The translations under genes were made by a program, and so were the position numbers. A stretch of 64,000 nucleotides of DNA. Origin: Geothrix sp. (GTDB lineage Bacteria > Acidobacteriota > Holophagae > Holophagales > Holophagaceae). The stretch covers positions 927,905-991,904 of the forward strand of contig NZ_JAHRYQ010000002.1 in NCBI RefSeq assembly GCF_020622065.1, written 5' to 3'. The notes beneath the pieces are model-generated. The model was given only the letters and a program-made list of their open reading frames with translations, was not told the DNA's origin and did no database searches. Below are positions 8,181-17,212 of this stretch, in pieces. The stretch's first letter is position 1. The number at the start of each line of letters is the position of its first letter.

Positions 8181-10085
8181 ATGCTGCGTTCCTTCCGTCA
8201 GGTCTTCAAATCCAACCGCACGCCCATGGCGGCGGTGATGATCGTGGTCCTCCTGGGCCTAGTGGCCTACCTGGCCCCTTCCGGCCGGGTGGACACCCCA
8301 GATACGGTCGTGGCTCGCGTCTACGGGCGCGAGGTGCTGCTGCGGGACATGGCCGAGCACATGCAGGAGCTCTACCAGCGCTTCGGCAAGCAGGGCAACC
8401 CCGAGGCCCTCAAGCCCTTCATCCAGTCCCAGGCCCTGCGCGACCTGATGAACCAGAAGCTCATGGAGGAGCTGGCGGACCGGCACGGGGTAGTGGTCAC
8501 CGACGAGGAAGTCGGCGCCCGCCTCCGGGCCTTCCTGCGCCAGTACCCCGTCCTGCTGGATCCCCAAGGCAACCTGAAGTCCACGGCGGAACTCAAGCAG
8601 ATCTTCCAGGAAACCGGGTTCAACCCCGCCCTGCAGGAGCGGAATCTCCGCAACGAGCTGCTGCGGACCAAGCTGATCCAGCAGGCGGCCCTCCAGGTGC
8701 CCGTGGATGAGGCCTGGCTGGCGGTGGAGCATCGCCTGCGCAACGAGAAGGTGGGCTTCCAGCAGGCCACCCTGGCCGTGGACGCCACCATGGTGGCCGA
8801 TCCCGGCGACGCCGCCCTCGAGGCCATCTACAAGGCCGGCAGCCAGCGCTTCCTCCAGCCCCCCCGCCGGATCATCCAGTTCGTGGCCGTAGACCGCGCC
8901 GCCCTGGGCAAGGCCGCCGAGACCGACGAAGCCGCCCTCAAGGCCGCCTTCGAGGCCCGCAAGAGCGACTACATCGAGTTCAAGGCCCGCCACATCCTCT
9001 TCAAGGCCGAGGGCGACGCCCAGATGCAGGAGGCCACCGCCAAGGCCCAGCTGCTGCGCGAGCGGCTGGTCAAGGGCCAGGACTTCGGCAAGGCCGCCGA
9101 GGAGCTCAGCGAGGATCCCAGCGCCAAGGGCAATGGTGGCGATCTCGGCTGGTTCAACGCCGCGAGGATGGTCAAGCCGTTCTCGGACGCCGCCGCCGCC
9201 CTGAAGCCCGGTGAGATCAGCCAGCCCGTGCGCACCCAGTATGGCGTCCACCTCATCAAGCTCGAGGGTCGCCGCGAGAAGCGCTTCGACGATGTGAAGG
9301 CCGAGCTGGCCCAGGAGATCTCCGACGGCCGCTTCAACACCCGCGCCCAGGAGCGCCTGGAGCAGATCCGCAAGCGCGCCAACGGCGGCGACCTGGCCGC
9401 GGCCGCCAAGAGCCTGGGCAGCCAGGCCCAGCTCAGCCAGCCCTTCGCCAATGAGCCCGGCGCTCAGTCCGAGGGCCTGCCCGAGCTGCCTCAGCTCGCC
9501 AGCGAGGCCTTCCGCCTGAAGGTCGGCGAGGTGTCCAAGCCCCAGCGCATCGGCGACCGCCACCTGATCTTCCGAGTGCAGGAGGAGCTGCCCGAGGCCG
9601 TGCCCCCCTTCAAGGAAGTCCGCGCCAAGGTCCTGGCGGCCTATCGCCTCGAAGAAGCCCGCAAGCAGACCCTCGCCAAGGCCCAGCAGGCCCTCCAATC
9701 CGGCGGCCTCCAGGCCGTGGGCCCCATCAGCGACCAAGCGGCCGCGCCCCTCAACGGGATGCGCGACCTGGTGGCCCATCCGGGCATCCGCAAGGCCCTG
9801 CTGGAGACCCCCGTGGGCCAGACCACGCCCCTGCTCTGGACCCAGGATGGCAAGCTCTGGGTGGCCCGCATCACCTCCCGCGATCCCGCCCCCGCCCTCA
9901 CCTTCGAAAGCCGCCGCGGCCTGATCCAGGAAGTCCAGACCACCGAAGCCCAGAAGCTCCTTTCGGCGGAACTGCAGACCCTCGATCAGCAGGGTCGCCA
10001 GCGCCCCGGCTTCAGCAGCTTCTGGGGCCACTTCAGTGGCATCTATGTGAACGCCAGTGCCGTCTCGGTGCCCGTGGAAGAGTAG
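8181..10085 (+). CDS. PpiD/SurA-like peptidyl-prolyl isomerase, membrane-anchored periplasmic foldase
   Basis: 634 residues. One membrane anchor (about 15-32, following a basic stretch) precedes a SurA_N-type helical region with GREVLLRDMAEHMQEL and KLMEELADRHGVVVTDEEV. A parvulin-type rotamase domain follows at about 265-362: ARHILF, GGDLGWF near residue 319, and YGVHLIKLE near 354. The C-terminal third contains a further helical, weakly repeated region. The architecture matches PpiD, which helps fold exported proteins at the periplasmic face of the inner membrane. With four large outer-membrane proteins in this window, a role in their assembly is plausible but not shown. The ATG is preceded by GGAG with 8-9 base spacing. 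Confidence 0.88.
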   Translation: MLRSFRQVFKSNRTPMAAVMIVVLLGLVAYLAPSGRVDTPDTVVARVYGREVLLRDMAEHMQELYQRFGKQGNPEALKPFIQSQALRDLMNQKLMEELADRHGVVVTDEEVGARLRAFLRQYPVLLDPQGNLKSTAELKQIFQETGFNPALQERNLRNELLRTKLIQQAALQVPVDEAWLAVEHRLRNEKVGFQQATLAVDATMVADPGDAALEAIYKAGSQRFLQPPRRIIQFVAVDRAALGKAAETDEAALKAAFEARKSDYIEFKARHILFKAEGDAQMQEATAKAQLLRERLVKGQDFGKAAEELSEDPSAKGNGGDLGWFNAARMVKPFSDAAAALKPGEISQPVRTQYGVHLIKLEGRREKRFDDVKAELAQEISDGRFNTRAQERLEQIRKRANGGDLAAAAKSLGSQAQLSQPFANEPGAQSEGLPELPQLASEAFRLKVGEVSKPQRIGDRHLIFRVQEELPEAVPPFKEVRAKVLAAYRLEEARKQTLAKAQQALQSGGLQAVGPISDQAAAPLNGMRDLVAHPGIRKALLETPVGQTTPLLWTQDGKLWVARITSRDPAPALTFESRRGLIQEVQTTEAQKLLSAELQTLDQQGRQRPGFSSFWGHFSGIYVNASAVSVPVEE

Positions 10086-10095
10086 GCGACGACCG

Positions 10096-10866
10096 TCAGA
10101 CGCCGGGGGCTGCAGGCTGGAAGCCGACAGCCCCCGGAATTTGTACCTCCGGATCCGCAGGGCCGGACAGCAGCTGTCCGGCGGTCCCCTGCCCCACCGG
10201 CCGGCCGCCTTGAAGCATGAGCACCTGGTCACAGAGGATCCGGACCGAAGGCAGGTCGTGGCTCACGAGCAGGAGGGCGGTGCCCTCCGCCTTCAGCTCC
10301 AGCAGCAGGTTCAGCAGGTGCCCGGCCAGGGTGGGATCCAGCGCCGAGAAGGGCTCGTCCAGCACCAGCAGGACCGGCTCCAGCATGAGGGCCCGCCCCA
10401 GGCAGAGCCGCTGGGCCAGCCCGCCGGACCAGGCCGCGGGGCGCTGGGCCAGGGCCGCTTCGGGGAACTTCACCCGGGCCGCCATGCGGGCCGCCGCCCC
10501 TCTCCGCTCCGATTCGGATCCGCGACGCCAAATGTCCAGGGGCTCCTGGAGGATCTCCCAACCCGTGCGGTGGGGCGGCAGGCTGGCCAGCGGATCCTGG
10601 AACACGGCCTGGACGCGTGGCCGGCGGGGCCGGCGCTCCGACTCCACCAGGGGCGACCAGGGGCGGCCTTCGAGCGTGATCCGGCCCTCGGTGGGATCGA
10701 GCAGGCCCAGCACCAGGTTCACCAGGGTGCTCTTGCCGGCCCCGCTCTCCCCCACGACACCCCAGGCCTCGCCCGGCGCCATGGCTAGGGAGACCTCCCT
10801 CAGATCCCAGCGCCCGCCCCGCTGAAGGCCAAGACCTTCCGCGCAGAGGAGGGGCGCCGGATTCAG
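10096..10866 (-). CDS. orphan ABC transporter ATP-binding protein, OppF/DppF-like, probable CTG start
   Basis: About 256 residues with all ATPase motifs. Walker [10 protein letters not shown] is at about 39-47 and the Q-loop is [24 protein letters not shown]. The variant signature is [15 protein letters not shown], Walker B is LLVLDEP, and the switch His is in LLVSHDL. The Q-loop region is typical of peptide/nickel (OppF/DppF/NikE) ATPases. No ATG, GTG or TTG lies near the expected start. The best candidate is the CTG at 10866, which overlaps the serS TGA (CTGA) behind GGTGAT. The reading frame extends into serS, but that part is unrelated shadow. No permease or binding-protein gene is adjacent, so the partner is unknown. 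Confidence 0.72.
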   Translation of the reverse strand: MNPAPLLCAEGLGLQRGGRWDLREVSLAMAPGEAWGVVGESGAGKSTLVNLVLGLLDPTEGRITLEGRPWSPLVESERRPRRPRVQAVFQDPLASLPPHRTGWEILQEPLDIWRRGSESERRGAAARMAARVKFPEAALAQRPAAWSGGLAQRLCLGRALMLEPVLLVLDEPFSALDPTLAGHLLNLLLELKAEGTALLLVSHDLPSVRILCDQVLMLQGGRPVGQGTAGQLLSGPADPEVQIPGAVGFQPAAPGV

Positions 10867-12128
10867 CGGATCACCGCCGCACCCACATAAGGCTGCAGCA
10901 CCTCGGGCACCCGGATGCTGCCGTCGGGCTGCTGGTAGTTCTCGAGGATGGCCACCCAGGTGCGGCCCACGGCGAGGCCGCTGCCGTTCAGGGTGTTCAC
11001 GAAGGCCGGCTTGCCCTCCTTGCCGCGGGCGCGGATGTTCGCGCGCCGGGCCTGGAAGTCGCCGAACCAGCTGCAGGAGCTGATCTCCCGGTAGGTGTTC
11101 TGCGAGGGCAGCCACACCTCCAGGTCGTAGGTCTTCTGGCTGCTGAAGCCCATGTCGCCCGTGCAGAGCAGCATCCGGCGGTAGGGCAGGCCGAGGGCCT
11201 CGAGGATGGCCTCCGCGTCCGCGGTGAGGCGCTCCAGCTCAGCCTCCGCCTGCTCAGCGGCGGCGAAGGTCACCAGCTCGACCTTGTGGAACTGATGCTG
11301 GCGGATGATGCCTTTGGTGTCCTTGCCGTAGCTGCCCGCCTCGCTGCGGAAGCAGGGGGTGAAGGCGCAGTGGCGCAGGGGCAGCGATTCCGCAGCCAGG
11401 ATCTCGTCGCGGTAGAGGTTCGTGACGGGCACTTCCGCCGTGGGGATCAGATACAGCGCCCCGTCGCCATGGGGGGTCTTGAAGAGGTCCTGTTCGAACT
11501 TCGGCAGCTGGCCCGTGCCGTACATGCTCTCCGCGTTCACCAGGTAGGGAGGGATGACCTCGGTGTAGCCCGCGCCGGTCTGGCGGTCGAGCATGAACGA
11601 GATGAGGGCCCGCTCCAACCTGGCGCCCTGCCCCTTCAGGACCGAGAAGCGCGCGCCGCTGATCTTGGCCGCGCGGTCCAGGTCGAGGATGCCCAGGGTG
11701 GTGCCCAACTCCACATGATCCCGGGGTGCATCAATGCTGGGGATCTGCCCCCAACGCTTGATCTCGACATTGGCGTGCTCGTCGCGGCCGCTGGGCACGC
11801 TGGCGTGGGGCGGGTTGGGAATGCCCGCGAGGAAATCCTTGAAGGCCGCTTCGATCTCGCGCTCGGCGGCTTCCAGCGCCTTGAGCTGGTCCCCCACCTC
11901 GCGCTGCTGGGCGATGAGGTGGTCCGCGTTCTCCTTGGCCCGCTTGAGGCGGCCCACCTCCTCGCTGACGCGGTTCCGTTCGGCCTTCAGTGCCTCCGCC
12001 TCCTGCAGGGCCGCGCGGCGGCGCTGGTCCAGCTCCTGGTAGCGGGCCCGGTCCAGCGTGTAGCCGCGCTCCGCCAGCCGTGCCGCCACGGCGTCGAGAT
12101 CGTTGCGCAGGAGGTTGGCGTCGAGCAT
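10863..12128 (-). CDS. serS: seryl-tRNA synthetase
   Basis: 421 residues, a class II synthetase that charges tRNA-Ser. The N-terminal tRNA-binding coiled coil (about 27-105, rich in charged residues) precedes the catalytic core. Motif 2 is visible in [28 protein letters not shown], and motif 3 in [19 protein letters not shown]. The start [10 protein letters not shown] is the usual one. The downstream ABC ATPase gene overlaps the serS stop by four bases, which suggests it is read as part of the same transcript. Confidence 0.97.
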   Translation of the reverse strand: MLDANLLRNDLDAVAARLAERGYTLDRARYQELDQRRRAALQEAEALKAERNRVSEEVGRLKRAKENADHLIAQQREVGDQLKALEAAEREIEAAFKDFLAGIPNPPHASVPSGRDEHANVEIKRWGQIPSIDAPRDHVELGTTLGILDLDRAAKISGARFSVLKGQGARLERALISFMLDRQTGAGYTEVIPPYLVNAESMYGTGQLPKFEQDLFKTPHGDGALYLIPTAEVPVTNLYRDEILAAESLPLRHCAFTPCFRSEAGSYGKDTKGIIRQHQFHKVELVTFAAAEQAEAELERLTADAEAILEALGLPYRRMLLCTGDMGFSSQKTYDLEVWLPSQNTYREISSCSWFGDFQARRANIRARGKEGKPAFVNTLNGSGLAVGRTWVAILENYQQPDGSIRVPEVLQPYVGAAVIR

Positions 12129-12190
12129 GTGGTGGGTACCCCGGAAACCCTCATTCTAGCGGGCCCTACCGGGAGGGCATCACGCGCCGA

Positions 12191-13198
12191 TCAGACCTGC
12201 GACCACGATCCTTCAGGCATCGGCTCTCCGGCCCACGGTACCCCGAAGGCCTCCCGCGCTTCGGCGATCCCCCCCCCGGCGCCCAGCACCAGTCCGAGCT
12301 TGGCCAGGGCGGCCCAGCGGGTATGCAGGCCACCGGAGATGGCGCCCCACGCCTGGATCTTCTGCCCCAGCTCGTAGGCGGAGAGGTCCACGCCACCATA
12401 GGGACACTGGGAGATCACCACCACGGGCAGCTTCCGGCGTTCGCCATCGCGGAAGAGGGCTTCCAGGTCGGCGCGGCCCGTGGGCAGGTTGCCGGCGCCG
12501 AAGGCCTGGATCAGCACCGCCTTGGCGCCCGCCGGTGCGGGGCTCCAGGCCATGCCCGGGTGGGGCGTGACCGTGTGGATGTTCAGGTCGAACGCGCTCC
12601 CCAGCCCCGCGGGGACCTGACGGACGAACTGGCCCACTTCCGGATGCAGACGGATCTCCGCCCCGATCTCGGCCAGGGGCGGCAGGTTCGGGCTCTGGAA
12701 GGCCTCGAACTGGTGGACGCTGAGCTTGTCGGCCGCCACGCCGCGGATCCAGTGGGTGCCGAAGCAGATGCCCACTTCGGGGATGCCGCGGCAGGCCAGG
12801 TCGACGGCGTTCACCAGGTTGCTGCGGGCGTCGCTGCGGACGAAGGCCAGGGGCCGCTGGCTGCCCGTCAGCACCACGGGCTTGCCCAGGTCCGCCAGCA
12901 GGAAGCCCAGACAGGAGGCCGTGAACGCCATCGTATCCGTGCCGTGGATGATGACGAAGCCGCTAAAATCTCGCGCGGCGGCGCGGATGCGGGCCGCCAG
13001 GGTCAGGATGTCCGAAGGTTCCAGACACGCCGAGTCCTGGTTGAAGGGCACCTCCACCGACAGCTTCGCCATCTGGCCCAGCTCCGGCACCTGTTCCAGC
13101 AGGTGATCCAGGAACCGCCCCGGCGCGAGAGAGGCCGGATCCCCGCTGGGCGCCATGCCCAGGGTGCCGCCGGTATGGAGGAGCAGGATCGTACGCAT
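12191..13198 (-). CDS. L-asparaginase (type I-like)
   Basis: 335 residues. It hydrolyses asparagine to aspartate and ammonia. Both threonine active-site motifs are present: HTGGTLGM at residues 8-15 and GFVIIHGTDTMAFTAS near 90-105. The conserved LTGSQRPLAFVRSDARSNL and ISQCPYGGVDLSAYELG also match. There is no signal peptide, which fits the cytoplasmic AnsA-type enzyme rather than the periplasmic type II enzyme. It is divergent from the DUF1275 gene across a gap containing a long inverted repeat (13217-13273). Confidence 0.93.
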   Translation of the reverse strand: MRTILLLHTGGTLGMAPSGDPASLAPGRFLDHLLEQVPELGQMAKLSVEVPFNQDSACLEPSDILTLAARIRAAARDFSGFVIIHGTDTMAFTASCLGFLLADLGKPVVLTGSQRPLAFVRSDARSNLVNAVDLACRGIPEVGICFGTHWIRGVAADKLSVHQFEAFQSPNLPPLAEIGAEIRLHPEVGQFVRQVPAGLGSAFDLNIHTVTPHPGMAWSPAPAGAKAVLIQAFGAGNLPTGRADLEALFRDGERRKLPVVVISQCPYGGVDLSAYELGQKIQAWGAISGGLHTRWAALAKLGLVLGAGGGIAEAREAFGVPWAGEPMPEGSWSQV

Positions 13199-13216
13199 GC
13201 CTCCACCCTATCCAAA

Positions 13217-13273
13217 CCGGACGGGCCGCTCCAGCCGAGGCGGCTCGGCAGGATTCGTCAGAGGCCCGTCCGG
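13217..13273. promoter_or_regulatory. nested inverted repeats in a divergent promoter region
   Basis: A perfect 11-bp inverted repeat (CCGGACGGGCC at 13217-13227, its complement at 13263-13273) flanks 35 bases. Those contain a smaller 6-bp hairpin (GCCGAG/CTCGGC, 13234-13249). It lies between the divergent asparaginase and DUF1275 genes. It could be a two-site operator or an RNA leader structure. No regulator can be named. Confidence 0.4.
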
Positions 13274-13304
13274 ATGATTTACTGGAGGAGGACTTCCCTC
13301 CGCC

Positions 13305-14216
13305 ATGCGCCGCATCCCCCGCTACATCCAGATGATCGCTGCCCGCTATATCCGGCGGCTGCTGAGGAATCGCCTGGCCGGACATCAGCTGCAGGCGGCG
13401 GTGGAAACCGCGCTGGCCACCCTGCCCATCCAAGAGAAGCTGCTGGTGCGGGAGGGAGCGCTTCGATCCGAGGCCCTCAATCGCCAGCTGGCCTGGGCCA
13501 TGGCCTTTGTGGCCGGGGCGGTGAACGCCGGCGGCTTCCTGGCCGTCAGCCACTACACCTCCCACATGACCGGGGTGGTCTCCTCCATGGCGGACGAACT
13601 GGCCGATGGCGACCTCACCACCGCCCTCGCCGCCCTCGCCATGATGCTGAGCTTCTTCGCCGGGGCCTTCGTCTGCACCACGCTCATCAGCTTCGGCCAG
13701 CGGCGGCGCATGCGCAGCCGCTATGCCTTGACTCTGGTGCTGGAGGCCGTGCTGATGCTGGTGTTCGGGTTCATGGGGAACCAGCTGCAGCAGGAGATCC
13801 GCTTCACCCTGCCCAGCACCGTGATGCTGCTCTGCTTCATCATGGGCCTGCACAACGCCGTGACCTCCATCATCTCCGGGGCCGCCGTGCGCACCACGCA
13901 CCTGACGGGCACGGTGACGGACATCGGCATCGAGCTGAGCCGGCTCACCTATGTGAATGTCCACCACCGCCACGGTCGCGAGCGCATCGTCGCCAACCGC
14001 CAGAAGCTGCGGCTGCTGCTGCTCATCCTGGCCTCCTTCCTGGCGGGCGGCGTGGTGGGTGCCCTGGGCTTCCGGCACATCGGCTTCAAAGTCACGGTGC
14101 CCCTGGCGGGCTTCGTCTGCTTCCTGGCGGCCCGGCCCCTGCTGCTGGAGCTGCGCCTGCTCCTGCACCGTCTCCGCCGCCAGTGGTCGCCCGACGACTC
14201 CGGCTTGTCCGACTGA
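13305..14216 (+). CDS. DUF1275 (YoaK-like) integral membrane protein with N-terminal extension
   Basis: 303 residues. A basic, non-hydrophobic N-terminal extension of about 65 residues precedes a six-helix DUF1275 domain, recognised by LAWAMAFVAGAVNAGGFLAVSHYTSHMTG, GLHNAVTSIISGAAVRTTHLTGTVTDIG and later hydrophobic segments. The family's function is not established; some members have been proposed to be transporters. The N-terminal extension is longer than usual and may be a species-specific cytoplasmic domain. The strong GGAGGAGG (13284-13291) lies 13 bases or more before the ATG, and its first GGAGG can pair with CCTCC (13297-13301), so ribosome access may be limited. Confidence 0.82.
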   Translation: MRRIPRYIQMIAARYIRRLLRNRLAGHQLQAAVETALATLPIQEKLLVREGALRSEALNRQLAWAMAFVAGAVNAGGFLAVSHYTSHMTGVVSSMADELADGDLTTALAALAMMLSFFAGAFVCTTLISFGQRRRMRSRYALTLVLEAVLMLVFGFMGNQLQQEIRFTLPSTVMLLCFIMGLHNAVTSIISGAAVRTTHLTGTVTDIGIELSRLTYVNVHHRHGRERIVANRQKLRLLLLILASFLAGGVVGALGFRHIGFKVTVPLAGFVCFLAARPLLLELRLLLHRLRRQWSPDDSGLSD

Positions 14217-14233
14217 AGCACGCTGACAGCGGG

Positions 14234-15082
14234 CTAACTCACCTCGAGCCCCGACCGGCGTTCCACCCCTTCGATCTTCCGGGTCCGCGCCGCGCCCTGC
14301 CCGCCGATGAGCAGCCGGCACTCCCTGGGCAGCCGGTCCTTCAGGTCCATGAGGAGGCGCCGGGCGGTCTCTCCGGAACTCTGGATGGACAGGCTCACTG
14401 CCACGCGGTCCGCCTTCAGGGTGCGGGCCGCATGGGCGATGCTGGCCACCGGGAGGTCCACCCCCAGCAGCTCCGTGCGGAGGCCTGAGGCAGCATAGGC
14501 CAGGGCCGCCATGAGCAATCCCAGCCGGTGGCGCTCACCGGGCAGGGTGGCCAGCAGCACCATCCCCTGGCCGGGCCGGGGCTGACAGCCCTGCCTCAGC
14601 TCCCGGAGGAAGTCTTCGAGGATCTCCGTGAGCAGGTGTTCCTGGTGGACGCCAAGGCTCCCGTCGGCCCAGGCCATGCCCACCCGATCCAGCAGCGGCG
14701 ACACCACCTGCTGGAGGAAAGGCTTCCAGGGCAGCCGGCCCAGGGCCTCCCGCAGCAGGCGCCGGATGCCCTCCGTATCCATGGCCACCACGGCCAGGAA
14801 AAGCGCCTCCACCACGGGGTGGCCCTCGGGCGCCAGCAGGCGCTTCAACTCTGCTTCCGCAGACCGCGCCACGACGGCCGGGCGGTGCCCCTGGGCCACC
14901 GCCTCGGCCATGAGCCTCAGGCGGTGAAGATCCTCCCGCCGGTAGCGGCGGTGGCCGGAAGGCAGCCGAAGGGGCATCGGAAAGCCGTAGCGGCGCTCCC
15001 ACACCCGCACCACATCGGCCGAGAGGCCCGTCTCCGAGCAGATGTCCCCGATGCTCAGCAGGTCCGGTTCCACTTTCCCCAT
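14234..15082 (-). CDS. MerR-family regulator with B12-binding domain, CarH-like
   Basis: 282 residues. The N-terminal MerR helix-turn-helix (about 8-60) contains IGDICSETGLSADVVRVWERRYGFP. A four-helix B12-binding cap follows at about 85-160, then a Rossmann-type cobalamin-binding domain (about 172-275). Two photoreceptor signatures are intact: W138-x9-E148-H149 in the cap, and E183-x-H185-x-x-G188 as the lower cobalt ligand motif. In CarH, adenosylcobalamin-bound tetramers repress DNA in the dark and fall apart in light. From memory, CarH has a histidine next to the cap tryptophan that ligates cobalt after photolysis; here that position is Ala139. No carotenoid genes are nearby, so targets are unknown. 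A PduO-type adenosyltransferase lies 36 kb away. Confidence 0.85.
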   Translation of the reverse strand: MGKVEPDLLSIGDICSETGLSADVVRVWERRYGFPMPLRLPSGHRRYRREDLHRLRLMAEAVAQGHRPAVVARSAEAELKRLLAPEGHPVVEALFLAVVAMDTEGIRRLLREALGRLPWKPFLQQVVSPLLDRVGMAWADGSLGVHQEHLLTEILEDFLRELRQGCQPRPGQGMVLLATLPGERHRLGLLMAALAYAASGLRTELLGVDLPVASIAHAARTLKADRVAVSLSIQSSGETARRLLMDLKDRLPRECRLLIGGQGAARTRKIEGVERRSGLEVS

Positions 15083-15157
15083 CGCCCCTCCCGGACCCTG
15101 TCCAGGGGTTGAAGATCAGGCCTCAAGGAGAAAATGTCTAGATCATTTCTTGGCCAA

Positions 15158-15802
15158 TTAAACAGCCACCACCGCCGCCTTGACCTCGTCGAAGCCCTGG
15201 TCGCTGGCGCAGCTCACCACCACCGCGCAGTGCCCGGGTTGGCTGGAAGGCAGCTGGACCTGACCGGCGAAGCGACCCGCCTCATCGGTCCGCCCGGAGA
15301 TCAGGGCGGTGGCCTTCTTGAGGCTGGACACCAGCTTGACGGTCACTTCCGCCCCGGTCACGGGGCTCTGGCTCTGGCACAACCGGGCGGCCACCTGCAC
15401 CCGGAACAACTCCCCGAAGGCGGGCTTCAAGGGCTGGTCCAGCACCAGCTCCAGCGTGTCCACATCCCCCTCCTGCTGAAGGAACTCGAGGATGGCCTGG
15501 TCCAGGGGCCGCTCGCTGAAAGCCTGCTGCTCCAGGAGGTCCGGCGGGGTCTGGTCGTATTTGCCGTTCTTGATGTCGCGGATGATGGCCCGGTGCTGCT
15601 CGTCCATGCGGCTCTGGATGGCGGACTCTGCCATCGGGGGGCTGTTCAGCAGGTCCTCGTACGAGGAGCGGTAGCTGTCGAGGATCTCGCCCCCCACATA
15701 GATCAGGGTCTCGATCCGGGGGTTGGACAGCCCCTTGTCCTCCGTCTGCACATGGTAGACCCGGTTCCCGTGGCGTACATCCGTGTTGTAGCCGGTGATC
15801 AT
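15158..15802 (-). CDS. conserved hypothetical protein paired with a response regulator
   Basis: 214 residues, not assigned to a named family. It begins MITGYNTDVRHGNRVYHVQTEDKG, a segment that I associate with small proteins of Acidobacteria and delta-proteobacteria found next to response regulators. The middle is helical and charged, and the C-terminal 90 residues look like an immunoglobulin-like or carboxypeptidase-regulatory beta domain (SGRTDEAGRFAGQVQLP). There is no signal peptide. It follows the response regulator gene by 42 bases in the same direction, so the two are probably co-transcribed. Function unknown. Confidence 0.7.
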   Translation of the reverse strand: MITGYNTDVRHGNRVYHVQTEDKGLSNPRIETLIYVGGEILDSYRSSYEDLLNSPPMAESAIQSRMDEQHRAIIRDIKNGKYDQTPPDLLEQQAFSERPLDQAILEFLQQEGDVDTLELVLDQPLKPAFGELFRVQVAARLCQSQSPVTGAEVTVKLVSSLKKATALISGRTDEAGRFAGQVQLPSSQPGHCAVVVSCASDQGFDEVKAAVVAV

Positions 15803-15844
15803 GGGAGGGACCTGGGGGACGGAGAGGCCGGGCGCATCATGGGC

Positions 15845-17110
15845 CTACCTCTGCAATCTTCCCGCCAGATCCGGCATGACTTCCCAGGCGATCTCGCGGA
15901 CCACCTGATCGCCCATGCGCGCGACCACCGCCTTGACCAGGGCATCCACCAGAACGGGGTCCGCCAGGAGCGCCTGGACGAGGGCCTGCGCCTGCTCTGA
16001 GGGCACGGCGGGCTGACCGGCAACGGCAGGCGCCTGCCCGGCTGCGGCAGGGGCTGCCATGATGGCGGCCTCGGGAGCGGGCTCGGCGACCGGCTCGGGT
16101 GCCGGTTCTGGGATCGCCGGAACCGGTGCCACAGCCTGCGGGAAGACCGGCTCGTGCGTCTCGCCCAACAGCGCCGCCGCTGCGGCGGCCAGGCCGGTGG
16201 CCCCCATGGCCGCCATGCCACTAGAGAAGCCCGCCGCCTTCGCGGGAGGCTCCACCTCAGGCAGGGGCGGCAGGTCCATGTCGGTCGGGAAGACATCCAG
16301 CGCCTCGAGTCCCGAGAGGGTGACGGTGTCCTCGTCGACGGGCAGCTCGACCAAGGCCGCCGCATCAGGCGCCGCGGGGTCCTCCGGGTGCGCCGCCAAG
16401 GGCTCGACCACCTCGGGAACCGGCATCACGGGCTCGGCGGCGAGATCCTGGAGGCTTTCCAGGTCCAGTTCCTCGAGTTCCAGATGAATCTCCGGCGCCG
16501 CGGCATCGACCTCGCCAGCCCCAGGAGCGACGGGAGCCTCCTCCGGCCAGAGGTCTTCGGCGGTGAGCACCAGGAGATCGTCTTCGGTGGCGGGCAGGTC
16601 CAGGTCCTGGGTCGGATGAGCTTCCACGGGCGCCGCTTCCGGCCGGAACTCGGGCAGGGAGGCTTCCGCCATCCGCACCAGGTCCTTGGCGGAGGTGGCA
16701 GGGACCGTGGTGAAGGCGGAGGGCTCGGGCGTGCTCACCACCGGCGTGGCCAGGAGGGCCTTCACGCGGTCGCCCAGTTCCCGCAATTCGATGGGCTTCT
16801 TCAGGAAGCCCTGCACCGGGGCCTTCGCCAGCTTGGAGGGGTCCACGGGATCGAGGACCCCGGCCATGAGGGCGATGGGCAGATGGGCGGTCTCCGGCAT
16901 GGCCCGCAGGCGACCCAGCAGGGTCCAGCCGTCCATGCCAGGCATGGCAGTGTCCACCAGGGCCACATCGAACCGCTCGCCGCGCGCGATGCGATCCAGG
17001 GCCTCCGCCGCGGAATCGACGCAGACCAGTTCCACATCCGTGTGGGCCAGAAGGGACTCGGCAATGCGGTGGATGCTCGGATTGTCGTCCACGAGGAGGA
17101 GACGTGGCAT
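15845..17110 (-). CDS. response regulator with long acidic linker and conserved C-terminal helix
   Basis: 421 residues. A standard receiver domain (1-125) has the phospho-acceptor Asp53 in ALVDTAMPGMDGW, the acidic pair DD at 8-9, and the FLKKPI lysine. Next comes about 240 residues of low-complexity, Ala/Pro/Glu/Asp-rich linker with no domain. The last 45 residues are well ordered: ALVQALLADPVLVDALVKAVVARM, then VREIAWEVMPDLAGRL. This tail resembles helical ends seen on gliding/polarity response regulators of delta-proteobacteria. There is no DNA-binding or enzymatic output domain, so it probably acts by protein-protein interaction. No histidine kinase is encoded nearby. Confidence 0.82.
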   Translation of the reverse strand: MPRLLLVDDNPSIHRIAESLLAHTDVELVCVDSAAEALDRIARGERFDVALVDTAMPGMDGWTLLGRLRAMPETAHLPIALMAGVLDPVDPSKLAKAPVQGFLKKPIELRELGDRVKALLATPVVSTPEPSAFTTVPATSAKDLVRMAEASLPEFRPEAAPVEAHPTQDLDLPATEDDLLVLTAEDLWPEEAPVAPGAGEVDAAAPEIHLELEELDLESLQDLAAEPVMPVPEVVEPLAAHPEDPAAPDAAALVELPVDEDTVTLSGLEALDVFPTDMDLPPLPEVEPPAKAAGFSSGMAAMGATGLAAAAAALLGETHEPVFPQAVAPVPAIPEPAPEPVAEPAPEAAIMAAPAAAGQAPAVAGQPAVPSEQAQALVQALLADPVLVDALVKAVVARMGDQVVREIAWEVMPDLAGRLQR

Positions 17111-17212
17111 CGGTTACCTCGGGAAGCCGGGAGGAAGAAAGAGGTGGCTGGGCACAACGCTACCAGAAATGTGCACTTCCAACGCAAACGATCGACGCGG
17201 CAACCTAAGGAT

